A stretch of DNA of 64,000 nucleotides from Nocardioides zhouii. Lineage in GTDB: Bacteria > Actinomycetota > Actinomycetes > Propionibacteriales > Nocardioidaceae. Below, piece after piece: positions 44,764-52,806 of the stretch; the stretch's first letter is position 1; the number at the start of each line of letters is the position of its first letter. The stretch is from contig NZ_SDWV01000024.1 of assembly GCF_004137345.1 (NCBI RefSeq), forward strand, positions 20,489-84,488. Direction: 5' to 3'. The translations under genes were made by a program, and so were the position numbers. Below the pieces are notes generated by a model. It ran no database searches and was not told the origin of the DNA. It saw nothing but the letters and a program-made list of their open reading frames with translations.

Positions 44764-45228
44764 ATGGCCGTCGACTGGAACGCAGAGGTGCTCGACCAGG
44801 TCCGGACCCACTGGGACGAGCAGCTGCGTCCCCGGCTGGAAGGGCTCACCGACGAGGAGCTCGTCTAGGAGCCGGCCCCGGGAGTGACCACGATCGCCTG
44901 GCGGCTGGGCCACCTGGTCGAGGGACTCGCGTCCATGAACGGCGTCTACTTCGGCGGTCCGCGGGTGGACCCGGACACGTACGACACCGGCTCCGCCGCG
45001 ACGACGCTCGCGCGGCTCGACGAGGAGTACGCCGCCTGGGTCGCCGGCGTGCGCGGCCTGGGCGAGGCGGGACTCGCCGAGCCGCAGGGCGACCGGAGCC
45101 CGCCCGCGTTCGCGGACGCGCCCGTGGCGAGGGTCGTGCTCTACACGAGCGTCGAGCTGATCCACCACGGCGCCGAGGTCTGCCTGCTGCGGGACCTCTG
45201 GGTGGGGTCGGCGGAGCTCAGACGGTGA
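44764..45228 (+). pseudogene. DinB-family (DUF664-like) metalloenzyme gene interrupted by an amber codon
   Basis: ATG 44764 opens a frame reading MAVDWNAEVLDQVR and LEGLTDEELV. It is stopped by TAG at 44866-44868 and continues in frame as EPAPGVTTIAWRLGHLVEG, with VVLYTSVELIHHGAEVCLLR at the end, to TGA 45228. In this family the motif is usually LTDEE-LWEPVPG, so the TAG replaces the Trp codon (TGG to TAG). Relatives also have a longer segment between EPxPG and TTIAWRL, so a deletion is possible too. The 3' part (from GTG 44884) could be translated alone. This is the DinB-like hydrolase/transferase fold, unrelated to DNA polymerase IV. Confidence 0.7.
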
Positions 45229-46108
45229 TGCGGAGGTTCGCGAAGATCTCGCGGGTCGCCTTGGACCGGTTCAGCGTGTAGAAGTGCAGCCCCGGCGCGC
45301 CCGCGTCGAGCAGGGCCTCGCAGAGCTCTGTGGCGATCGCGATGCCCTCGGCCCGCAGCGCGGCGGGGTCCTCGGCCAGCGGCGAGAGCCGATCGGTGAT
45401 CTCCTGCGGGAGCTGCCGGCGGGAGAACTCCACCATCCGCTCCATCGAGCGGAGGTTCAGGATCGGCATGATGCCCGGGATGATCGGCAGGTCGGCGCCG
45501 ACGGCCTTGGCCCGCTCGACCAGCCCGACGTAGTCGCTCGCCCGCAGCACCATGTCGGTCACGGCGAACTCGGCCCCCGCGTCGTACTTGGCCCGCAGCA
45601 CGCGCGCGTCGGTGTCGAGGTCGGCGGCGTCGACGTGGCCCTCGGGGAAGGCTGCGACGCCGATGCGCATGTCGTCGCGCTCGTGGATCAGGGCCACCAG
45701 CTCGTTGGCGTACGTCAGGCCGCCCTCGGTCGGCGTCCACGGGGTGCCCGGACCGGTCGGCGGGTCGCCGCGCAGGGCCATCACGTGGGTGACGCCGGCC
45801 GCACGGAGGTCGTCGAGGATCGAGGTGATCTCGTCGGTCGTGTGACCGACGCAGGTGAGGTGCGCGACCGGCAGCATGCTGGTGTCGCGGGCGATGCGCT
45901 CGGTGATCGCAACGGTGCGGTCGCGGGTCGTGCCGCCCGCGCCGTAGGTGACCGACACGAAGGTCGGGCCGAAGGGCTCGAGCTCGGTGATCGCCCGCCA
46001 GAGCTGTTCCTCACCGGCCTCGTCCTTGGGCGGGAAGAACTCGAAGGAGAAGGAACGGTCGCCTCGGGCGAGGCGCTCGCTCATGCTCAGGTCCCGTCCG
46101 TGCGTCAT
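45218..46108 (-). CDS. metF: 5,10-methylenetetrahydrofolate reductase
   Basis: A 296-aa FAD-dependent enzyme that makes 5-methyl-THF for methionine synthesis. FSFEFFPPKDEAGEEQLW (about 20-37), SVTYGAGGTTRD (about 52-63), HLTCVGHT (about 83-90), ALRGDPP and VTDMVLRASDY are classical MetF motifs. ATG 46108 (MTHGRDLSMSERL) is used; ATG 46084 (MSERL) is an equally plausible start since neither has a strong ribosome site. It overlaps the end of the convergent broken DinB-family gene by 11 nt. Confidence 0.94.
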   Translation of the reverse strand: MTHGRDLSMSERLARGDRSFSFEFFPPKDEAGEEQLWRAITELEPFGPTFVSVTYGAGGTTRDRTVAITERIARDTSMLPVAHLTCVGHTTDEITSILDDLRAAGVTHVMALRGDPPTGPGTPWTPTEGGLTYANELVALIHERDDMRIGVAAFPEGHVDAADLDTDARVLRAKYDAGAEFAVTDMVLRASDYVGLVERAKAVGADLPIIPGIMPILNLRSMERMVEFSRRQLPQEITDRLSPLAEDPAALRAEGIAIATELCEALLDAGAPGLHFYTLNRSKATREIFANLRITV

Positions 46109-46172
46109 GCGCAACAGCCTACGGACGACCACGATGTCCTCGGCGCACTGTCCACTGACTAGGCTCGCCGAC

Positions 46173-47237
46173 GTGACGACCTGGGATCCCGCACCCTTCC
46201 GCGACCAGGTCCAGCAGGTGCTCGACGCCTTCCTCGACGAGCGCGAGGCCGAGCTCGCCCCGCTCGGCCCCGACGCCGGCCGGCTGATCGCCGAGGCGCG
46301 TACGTCGGTGAGCGGGGGCAAGCGGTTCCGCGCCGCCTTCTGCCACTGGGGTCACCGGGCGATCCGACCGGAGCCGACGGACCCCGCGGCGCTGGCCCGC
46401 GCCTGCGCGTCGCTGGAGATGCTGCACGCGAGCGCCCTCGTCCACGACGACTACATGGACGCCTCCGACACGCGCCGGGGCCGCCCGGCGACCCACCGGG
46501 CGTTCGGGGCCGAGCACCGCGCGGCCGGCTGGCGCGGTGATCCCGAGCAGTACGGCGCGGCCGCCGCGATCCTGCTCGGCGACCTGCTGCTGGGCTGGGC
46601 CGGCGACCTGCTCCGCCACTCCGGCTTCGGCGCGGACGAGGTCGCCCCCGGTCTCGACCTGTTCGAGCGGTGCCGCACCGAGGTGATCGGCGGACAGTTC
46701 CTCGACGTCTCGGTCCAGGCCCGCGGGCACGCCGACGTCGACACCGCGATGACGGTGCTGCGCTACAAGTCCGCCAAGTACTCGATCGAGCGGCCGCTGC
46801 ACATCGGCGCCGCCCTCGCCGGTGCCGACCAGGCCCGGATCGAGCACCTCAGCCGCTTCGGCCTGCCCCTCGGCGAGGCCTTCCAGCTCCGCGACGACCT
46901 GCTCGGCGTCTTCGGCGACCCGGCCGAGACCGGCAAGCCCGCGGGCGACGACCTGGTCGAGGGCAAGCGGACCGTCCTGGTCGCCCTCGCCCTCGACTCC
47001 GCCCCGCGTGCGGACGCCGAGCGGCTCGACAACGCCCTCGGTACGCCGTTGCGCGACGCCGACGTCGACGAGCTGCGCGCGATCATCGACTCCTCCGGCG
47101 CCCGCGCCCAGGTGGAGGAGGTCATCGCCTCCCTCGCCGAGCGCGCGGTCGAGGCCCTGCGGGCAGCCGACGTCGACGGGGAGGCCCGCGTGGTGCTCAC
47201 CGAGCTGGCCGCGGCCGCCACCCAGCGCACCGTCTGA
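46173..47237 (+). CDS. polyprenyl (geranylgeranyl-type) diphosphate synthase
   Basis: A 354-aa trans-prenyltransferase. The two aspartate-rich motifs are DDYMD (about 92-96, in HDDYMDASDTRRGRPATHR) and DDLLGVFGD (about 241-249, after QLR). GGKRFRAAF and KSAKYSIERPL are also present. Chain length cannot be read safely; GGPP is typical of actinobacterial single copies. GTG 46173 (MTTWDPAPF) lies 64 nt from the divergent metF start. The gene could supply carotenoid or menaquinone precursors. Confidence 0.92.
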   Translation: MTTWDPAPFRDQVQQVLDAFLDEREAELAPLGPDAGRLIAEARTSVSGGKRFRAAFCHWGHRAIRPEPTDPAALARACASLEMLHASALVHDDYMDASDTRRGRPATHRAFGAEHRAAGWRGDPEQYGAAAAILLGDLLLGWAGDLLRHSGFGADEVAPGLDLFERCRTEVIGGQFLDVSVQARGHADVDTAMTVLRYKSAKYSIERPLHIGAALAGADQARIEHLSRFGLPLGEAFQLRDDLLGVFGDPAETGKPAGDDLVEGKRTVLVALALDSAPRADAERLDNALGTPLRDADVDELRAIIDSSGARAQVEEVIASLAERAVEALRAADVDGEARVVLTELAAAATQRTV

Positions 47238-47270
47238 GCGGTCCAGCCGCCCGGCGTACGAGGATCACCG

Positions 47271-47705
47271 TCAGTCGAGGCTGGCGATCCCTGGGACGGG
47301 CGGACCGTCACCGCGGAGCAGCACGGAGAACGGCACGCCGCGGTCGGCGTTGACGCGCGAGCCCAGCACGCTCAGGGCGATGCTGAAGGCCTTCTCGTCG
47401 GCCCGGGCCAGGGTCGCCCACCCGTCCCACAGCAGCACGACCCCGTCGGTGCCGGCGCCGATGTCGTGCAGGCAGTCGGCGAGCGCATCGAAGTTCTGCC
47501 CGTAGTAGTCGGGGAAGCCGAGCGTCTCGCCCACCGCCGCTAGGAACGCGGACCTGGAGTCGGCGCGCGTCCAGCCGTCGACGTACCCGAACCCCCAGCC
47601 GGCGTGCTCGACCGTGTGGCGTACGTCGGCGGCGTCGAACGCGCCGTGCCACAGGTGGATCCCCGGTCCCTCGTGCCCGGCCAGGACGGCCGCCAGTCCG
47701 CTCAT
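47271..47705 (-). CDS. barstar family ribonuclease inhibitor
   Basis: A 144-aa protein. The barstar fold region ADSRSAFLAAVGETLGFPDY then YGQNFDALADCLHDI (about 57-90) contains the characteristic GFPDYYGQNFDAL-DCL pattern, including the Asp and Tyr that plug the RNase active site in barnase-barstar. The C-terminal strand (VVLLWDGW) is also typical. It lies 64 nt downstream of a secreted guanyl-specific RNase gene, giving a classical toxin/immunity pair in one transcript. ATG 47705 is used; the longer open frame upstream is non-homologous. Confidence 0.9.
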   Translation of the reverse strand: MSGLAAVLAGHEGPGIHLWHGAFDAADVRHTVEHAGWGFGYVDGWTRADSRSAFLAAVGETLGFPDYYGQNFDALADCLHDIGAGTDGVVLLWDGWATLARADEKAFSIALSVLGSRVNADRGVPFSVLLRGDGPPVPGIASLD

Positions 47706-47769
47706 TCGGGGTCCCCGCGGCGTTGCTCGGGGGAGCGAAGCGGCGGAGAGGAACGTCGTGGGGTGATCC

Positions 47770-48297
47770 TCATTCGGTCGTCCTCTGGATGCGTGAGAAG
47801 GAGTCGTAGTGGTCGTCGGTCCAGTAGTACTCGCCGGCGTCACCGGTGACGATCCGGCGAGGCCCCCGCACCCGCGGGGCGGTCTCGACGGTGTACTCGC
47901 GGTAGTAGCCCTCGGGATGGTCGGGCAGCAGCTCCTCGCGATTCTCGAACGTCACGTCATCGTTGTCGGGGTACTTGAACGGGCCGCCGGCGTCGATGCG
48001 GTCGAGCACGTCCCGAGCCTCGGCGGGCAGGCTCGCCTCGTCGACGTACGGCAGCCCGCTCTCAGGGTCCGTACCGGGCGACGGCGTGGCCGAGGGCTCG
48101 GCGCTCGGGGTGTTGGTCTCGGTGAACTCGTGCGACGGCGACGAGGACGGCGAGGACGTCGGCTCGGTGGCGGTCGACCCGCCGGGCTCGGGCTCCTGTC
48201 CTCCCCCGGTCACCAGCCACGCGACGAGCATCGCGGCGGCGACGAGCAGCAGCAGCCACCGGTAGCGATCCCGGCCGGCTCCCGCTCGCGAGGCCAT
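47770..48297 (-). CDS. secreted guanyl-specific ribonuclease (RNase Sa/barnase family)
   Basis: A 175-aa protein. A signal-anchor-like helix (about 12-30) is followed by a Ser/Thr/Pro-rich linker (about 34-78). The RNase domain (about 85-173) holds FENREELLPDHPEGYYREYTV, split here as FENREELLP and GYYREYTV. The catalytic Glu is in YREYTV, the Arg in RGPRRIVTG and the His in DDHYDSF. These match RNase Sa Glu54, Arg65 and His85. The ATG shares a base with the Rv2175c-like stop (TGATG). The companion inhibitor is encoded next. The target, competitor RNA or environmental nutrient RNA, is not known. Confidence 0.88.
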   Translation of the reverse strand: MASRAGAGRDRYRWLLLLVAAAMLVAWLVTGGGQEPEPGGSTATEPTSSPSSSPSHEFTETNTPSAEPSATPSPGTDPESGLPYVDEASLPAEARDVLDRIDAGGPFKYPDNDDVTFENREELLPDHPEGYYREYTVETAPRVRGPRRIVTGDAGEYYWTDDHYDSFSRIQRTTE

Positions 48298-48668
48298 CAG
48301 TACTCCAGCACCTGCGCGCGACGCTTGACCTCGCTGCCGCGGTTCTCGCGCAGCGCGTCGATGGGGCGACCCGGGAGGTCGTCGTCGGTGAAGAGCCAGG
48401 CGATGCACTCGCGGTCGTTGAAGCGGTGGTCGTGGAGCAGCATGAGGAGCCCGGACAGTCCCTTGACGACGAGGCCGTCCTGGATGAAGTCGGCCGGCAC
48501 GCGCGGACCGGCTCCGGGCGCGGAGACCGCCTCGGCGAGCTCGTGGTCGCGGACCATGGTGCGCACCTTGGCGGGCGTCACGCCCAGCAGTGCGGCGGCC
48601 TGGCTCCAGTCGAGCCACTCGGGGACCAGGGCGGCCAGGTCACGGTCGGCCAGCGGTACGAAACTCAT
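48297..48668 (-). CDS. Rv2175c-family DNA-binding protein
   Basis: A 123-aa protein. WLDWSQAAALLGVTPAKVRTMVR (about 18-40; helix-turn-helix core AAALLGVTPAKVRTM) and the C-terminal domain FIQDGLVVKGLSGLLMLLHD then RFNDRECIAWLFTDDD are the Rv2175c signature. Mycobacterial Rv2175c is phosphorylated by the PknL kinase, which lowers its DNA binding. It is the first gene of the RNase-barstar transcript, so it might control that pair; a PASTA kinase lies 2 kb away on the other strand. Confidence 0.88.
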   Translation of the reverse strand: MSFVPLADRDLAALVPEWLDWSQAAALLGVTPAKVRTMVRDHELAEAVSAPGAGPRVPADFIQDGLVVKGLSGLLMLLHDHRFNDRECIAWLFTDDDLPGRPIDALRENRGSEVKRRAQVLEY

Positions 48669-48742
48669 GACCGCAGCCTAGGGCGCGGACGCTGGCCCAC
48701 GCGAAGTTGTCGCGGGCGCACGGCATCCGTAGCGTGTTGCGG

Positions 48743-49543
48743 ATGCACCCCCTCCGCTCCGCACTCGCCGCGGCCCTGGTCGGCCTGCTGGCGCTCACCC
48801 TGTCCCCGGTCGTCGCCCCTGCGTCGGCCGACCACTACGACGGCGCCCCGGGGCCCGTCCACGCCGGCAACACGTTCGGGTGGTACCAGTTCGGCGCCTT
48901 CCGCCAGGAGTTCGTCGGCCCCAAGCCGGCCTTCTGGAAGCAGAAGGGTCGCGGCATCGTCCGCACCCAGAACGGCATGCTCACGCTGATGAGCACCCAG
49001 CGGGGCAGCGTGTCGGCCACGCTCGACCTGAAGGGCCACACGTACGGCCGCTGGGAGATCCGCATGCGGGCCCGCACGATGTCCAAGGTGAAGGGCGGCA
49101 AGCCCTTCAAGGTCGTCACCGAGCTCGTCCCCGGCGGCACCCGCGACCAGCACTGCGGCGGCCGCGACATCGCCCTGGAGAACTTCACCCTCGGCCGCAA
49201 CACGGTGAAGTCCTACATCCACACGCTGCCCAACAGCTCCTACCGCGGCTTCCTGGGCCGTCACCTGCGCAACGACCGGTGGCACACGTACGCCGTCGAG
49301 GTCGCCCCGGACCACGTGTCGTGGTTCGTCGACGCTCACGTCATCCACACCGAGCGCCGCACCGAGGCCCTCGACCCGGTCTCGCGGCAGCTGAAGTTCG
49401 AGCTGCGCGCCACGGGCGGCAAGAAGATGCACCCGGCCCGGATGCAGATGGACTGGATGCGCTACTGGTCGATGCGCGCCCCCAACGAGAAGTCCATCAA
49501 GGCTCCCCAGCTCGAGCTCAGCACCTACAACGGCGCCTGCTGA
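48743..49543 (+). CDS. secreted GH16-like (concanavalin/LamG fold) protein, probably catalytically altered
   Basis: A 266-aa protein with an N-terminal signal peptide (about 1-29, ending SPVVAPASA before DHYDG). The beta-jelly-roll segment YGRWEIRMRAR (about 103-113) and WHTYAVEVAPDHVSWFVDAH (about 187-206) resemble GH16 beta-glucanases. The catalytic string expected as ExDxxE reads GGRDIALENF (about 143-152): the first Glu is replaced by Arg. It may bind polysaccharide instead of cutting it. It ends in NGAC. ATG 48743 begins the signal peptide; no ribosome site is clear. Confidence 0.65.
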   Translation: MHPLRSALAAALVGLLALTLSPVVAPASADHYDGAPGPVHAGNTFGWYQFGAFRQEFVGPKPAFWKQKGRGIVRTQNGMLTLMSTQRGSVSATLDLKGHTYGRWEIRMRARTMSKVKGGKPFKVVTELVPGGTRDQHCGGRDIALENFTLGRNTVKSYIHTLPNSSYRGFLGRHLRNDRWHTYAVEVAPDHVSWFVDAHVIHTERRTEALDPVSRQLKFELRATGGKKMHPARMQMDWMRYWSMRAPNEKSIKAPQLELSTYNGAC

Positions 49544-49570
49544 GGCTCGGCTCCAGCCTCCGCGACACGC

Positions 49571-49605
49571 CCGAGGGGCCCTTCGCCTCGCGAGGGGCCC
49601 CTCGG
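49571..49605 (+). terminator. terminator-like hairpin after the GH16-like gene
   Basis: CCGAGGGGCCC and GGGCCCCTCGG form a perfect 11-bp stem around a 13-nt loop, 28 nt past the stop. The following bases are TCTCG, so a U-tract is absent, as usual for this GC content. Confidence 0.7.
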
Positions 49606-49695
49606 TCTCGCTACCGTCGAATGCTCGTTCGGCGCGCTTCCCTCCCGCAGGGCCCCAGGTCCTCGGGCGCAGCCGACGAGGCAGGAGTGCCTCCC

Positions 49696-50487
49696 GTGTC
49701 CCGACCCGTGTCCCGACCTGATCGCTACCGCTTCCTCACCGCCCTGGTGCTGGCCGCGAGCCTCTCCGTCCCGCTCTCGACCGCGCTCGTCGCACCCGCG
49801 CACGCGGACCACGCCGATGCGCCCGACGGACGCACGCTCGTGTCGTACGTCGTCCGCCCGGGTGACACCGCGTCGGGACTCGCGGTGCGGTTCCACGCGT
49901 GGACGGCGGAGATCGTGTCCTCCAACCACCTCGGCCGGAGCGGCACCCTGCACGTCGGCGACCGGATCGTCATCCCGGTGGTGCACACGGGCGACCGGTC
50001 GGGCGACGGTGGCACGAAGCAGGGCGGCAAGCAGGGCGGCAAGGGCCGTACGACGACGATGTGGCAGCACCCCGACCGCGACCGCGAGAAGGTGCGACGG
50101 GTGATCGCGGGGGCCGCGCGCCACCACGACGTCGACCCGCAGCTCGCGCTCGCGATCGCGTGGCAGGAGTCGGGCTGGCAGATGGGCGTGGTGTCGAGCG
50201 CGAACGCCATCGGGGCGATGCAGGTGCTGCCCGCGACGGCGCGCTGGATGGAGCACTACGCCGGGCGCCGGCTGCGCCTGCACACGCTCGGCGACAACGC
50301 TAGGGCCGGCGTCCTGCTGCTCCGCGTGCTCTCGCACCACACCCAGCGGCGTACGCACAAGATCGGCGCCTACTACCAGGGTCTCGGCGCCGTCCGGGAG
50401 CACGGGCTGTACGAGGAGACCCGGGCGTACGTCGGCAACGTGGTCGCGATCAAGCGACGGCTGGAGGACGGCCGACCTCCCTCGTGA
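49696..50487 (+). CDS. secreted LysM/lytic transglycosylase (SLT) protein
   Basis: A 263-aa protein. The signal peptide (about 1-39, ending VAPAHA) is followed by a LysM domain (about 52-95, VVRPGDTASGLAVRFHAW...SSNHLG). A basic Gly/Lys linker follows (GGKQGGKGRT). The transglycosylase domain runs about 140-255, with the catalytic Glu in AWQESGWQMGVVSSANAIG (the E of QES) and AMQVLPATARWMEHY. It cleaves peptidoglycan glycan strands. GTG 49696 has AGGAG about eight nt upstream; ATG 49621 would add an odd leader. Confidence 0.88.
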   Translation: MSRPVSRPDRYRFLTALVLAASLSVPLSTALVAPAHADHADAPDGRTLVSYVVRPGDTASGLAVRFHAWTAEIVSSNHLGRSGTLHVGDRIVIPVVHTGDRSGDGGTKQGGKQGGKGRTTTMWQHPDRDREKVRRVIAGAARHHDVDPQLALAIAWQESGWQMGVVSSANAIGAMQVLPATARWMEHYAGRRLRLHTLGDNARAGVLLLRVLSHHTQRRTHKIGAYYQGLGAVREHGLYEETRAYVGNVVAIKRRLEDGRPPS

Positions 50488-50563
50488 GCGAATCGTGAGC
50501 GCGCGCCACGCCGGAACCACGCCTGAGCGGCGCCGCAGGCGGCGGCTTTCGTAGAGTGGGGGT

Positions 50564-50600
50564 GCCGGATCCTTCCCCGTGTGCCCCTCCAAGATCCGGC
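50564..50600 (+). promoter_or_regulatory. leader inverted repeat just before the kinase ribosome site
   Basis: GCCGGATC (50564-50571) and GATCCGGC (50593-50600) are perfect inverse copies with a 21-nt loop containing CCCCTCC, which can pair with the kinase GGAGG at 50602-50606. It could be an operator or a translational control hairpin. Upstream, CGCCGCAGGCGGCG followed by TTTC (about 50530-50550) is a weak terminator candidate for the transglycosylase gene. Confidence 0.35.
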
Positions 50601-50613
50601 GCGGAGGTCGACA

Positions 50614-52788
50614 GTGGAGCCTGAGCACGCCCGCGCAGCCGCGCCCGGCGTCTCTGGCGACCCCATGGTCGGGCGTCTGCTCGAGCGTCGCTATCGCATC
50701 GGCCCCCGCATCGCGCGCGGCGGCATGGCCAGTGTCTACGAAGCCACCGACACCCGCCTGGACCGCACCGTCGCGGTGAAGGTGATGCACCCCGGGCTCG
50801 GTGACGACCAGGAGTTCGCCGAGCGCTTCGTCCGCGAGGCCCGTGCCGCTGCCCGGCTCAACCACCCGCACGTCGTCGGCGTGTACGACCAGGGCGACGA
50901 CACCTCCGACGGCCAGGACACCGTCTTCCTGGTCATGGAGTACGTCCCCGGCCACACGCTGCGCGACGTCGTGCGCAAGGAGGCGCCGATGCCGCCCCGG
51001 CGCGCGCTCGCGCTCCTCGAGCCGGTCGTCTCGGCGCTCGGCGCCGCCCACCGTGCCGGGCTGATCCACCGCGACGTGAAGCCGGAGAACGTGCTGATCG
51101 CCGACGAGGCGCACGGTGGTCGGATCAAGGTCGCCGACTTCGGCCTCGCCAAGGCCGTCAGCGCCGACACCCAGCACACCGCGACCGGTGGGGTGCTGAT
51201 CGGCACCGTGTCCTACCTCGCGCCCGAGCTGGTCGTCGACGGCCGGGCCGACGCCCGCGCGGACGTGTACGCCGTCGGCGTCGTCCTCTACGAGCTGCTG
51301 ACCGGCGCCAAGCCCCACGAGGGCGAGTCGCCGATCCAGGTGGCGTACCGCCACGTTCACCACGACGTCCCGATGCCCTCGCTGGTGCAGCCCGGCATCC
51401 CCGACTATGTCGACGCGCTCGTCGCCCGCGCCACCTCCCGCGACCGCGACCACCGGCCCGCCGACGCCACCGTCCTGCTGCACCACCTCCACCGCGTCGA
51501 GCAGGCGTTGCGCGAGGGGCTCGACTCCGACCCCGAGCTGGCCGCCGACCTGCTCCCCCGCCGTACACCCGCGGACGACGTCCCGGAGCCCGGCAACGAC
51601 ACCACCCCCGAGCCCTTCGACGCGGGCGCCCTTGCGCTGCTCACCGAGGTCGACCCCCGCGACTCGGGCCTCGTCGCCGACGGCAGCCCCGACCGCACCA
51701 CCGCGATCGAGCGGCACCCGGTGCCGGCCCACACGACGCCGGTGGCACCGATGACCGAGCCGATGATGGTCGCGGCACCCATTGCGGCCGCGGCACCGGC
51801 TGCCGCCGCAGCGACTCCCCCGGCGTCCCGCTCCGCGCCAGGCCGCGCCCCCGGTCGGGCGCCGACCAAGGCCGCCCCCGTCGCCACGACCGCCCGCCGC
51901 CGCTCGGTGAAGGGACCGGTCGCCCTGCTGCTGGCGATCCTGCTCGTCGCCGGCATCGCCCTCGGCGCCTGGTGGTTCGGCTGGGAGCGCTACACGACCA
52001 CCCCCGGGGTGCTCGGGCTCGACGAGGCGGCGGCGAGCGCCGAGCTCGAGGACGCCGGACTCGAGGCCGAGGCCGGCGAGCCGGCGTACTCCGAGAACGT
52101 GGCGGCCGGCCTGGTCATCGACAGCGACCCGGAGCCCGGCGGCAAGGTCCTCGACGGCGGCACCGTCACGCTGGTGCTGTCGCTGGGACCCGAGCGCTAC
52201 GACGTGCCGGAGCTGGCAGGCCAGACCGAGGACCAGGCGCAGGACGCGCTCGCCGCGACCAACCTCGCCTTCGGCACCAGCGCGGGCAGGTGGAGCGAGA
52301 CCGTGCCGGAGGGCCAGGTCATCCGCACCTCGCCGAAGGCCGGGACGACCCTCAAGCCCGGTGCCACGGTTGACCTCGTGCTGAGCCGCGGACGCAAGCC
52401 GATCACCATCAAGGACTGGACGGGCAAGCCCCTCGCGAACGCCAAGGTGGCCCTGGAGCGACGCGGCCTCGAGGTCAGCGTGACCAGCGAGGTCCACAGC
52501 GACACCGTCGCCGAGGGCGACGTCATCTCGCAGGACCCCACGACGGGGACGCTCTACCGCGGCGACACGGTGTCGTTCACGGTCTCGCTCGGACCCGAGC
52601 TCGTCGAGGTGCCGAACGTCGAGGCGATGGGCGTCGAGGCAGCCACCGAGCTGCTGGAAGGACTCGGGTTCGAGGTCGAGACCCAGCAGGCCCAGATCTA
52701 CCTCGGCCTCGGCTACGTCTCGAGCTCCGACCCGGGTGAGGGCGAGCGCGTCGCGAAGGGCTCGACGATCACGTTGTCGGTGGTCTGA
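50614..52788 (+). CDS. PASTA-domain serine/threonine protein kinase (PknB-like)
   Basis: A 724-aa receptor kinase. The kinase domain (about 27-290) has ARGGMASVYEA (glycine loop), VAVKVM (Lys56), HRDVKPENVL (about 152-161), DFGLAK (about 175) and APEL. An Ala/Pro-rich juxtamembrane region (about 300-430) leads to one membrane helix (about 434-456). The extracellular part is four PASTA repeats (about 463-724). PASTA kinases sense muropeptides/lipid II and phosphorylate division proteins such as Wag31. GTG 50614 is supported by GGAGG eight nt upstream. Confidence 0.95.
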   Translation: MEPEHARAAAPGVSGDPMVGRLLERRYRIGPRIARGGMASVYEATDTRLDRTVAVKVMHPGLGDDQEFAERFVREARAAARLNHPHVVGVYDQGDDTSDGQDTVFLVMEYVPGHTLRDVVRKEAPMPPRRALALLEPVVSALGAAHRAGLIHRDVKPENVLIADEAHGGRIKVADFGLAKAVSADTQHTATGGVLIGTVSYLAPELVVDGRADARADVYAVGVVLYELLTGAKPHEGESPIQVAYRHVHHDVPMPSLVQPGIPDYVDALVARATSRDRDHRPADATVLLHHLHRVEQALREGLDSDPELAADLLPRRTPADDVPEPGNDTTPEPFDAGALALLTEVDPRDSGLVADGSPDRTTAIERHPVPAHTTPVAPMTEPMMVAAPIAAAAPAAAAATPPASRSAPGRAPGRAPTKAAPVATTARRRSVKGPVALLLAILLVAGIALGAWWFGWERYTTTPGVLGLDEAAASAELEDAGLEAEAGEPAYSENVAAGLVIDSDPEPGGKVLDGGTVTLVLSLGPERYDVPELAGQTEDQAQDALAATNLAFGTSAGRWSETVPEGQVIRTSPKAGTTLKPGATVDLVLSRGRKPITIKDWTGKPLANAKVALERRGLEVSVTSEVHSDTVAEGDVISQDPTTGTLYRGDTVSFTVSLGPELVEVPNVEAMGVEAATELLEGLGFEVETQQAQIYLGLGYVSSSDPGEGERVAKGSTITLSVV

Positions 52789-52806
52789 GGACCTAGCCTT
52801 CCTCCG

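Noticed and set aside
44866..44868. Pyrrolysine or selenocysteine-type recoding at the TAG
   Set aside because: No pyrrolysine machinery is in view, actinobacteria rarely use it, and Trp (TGG) in relatives gives a simple point-mutation explanation.
46109..46172. SAM or other riboswitch ahead of metF
   Set aside because: Only 64 nt separate metF from the divergent synthase gene, too short for a known methionine riboswitch, and no conserved core was seen.
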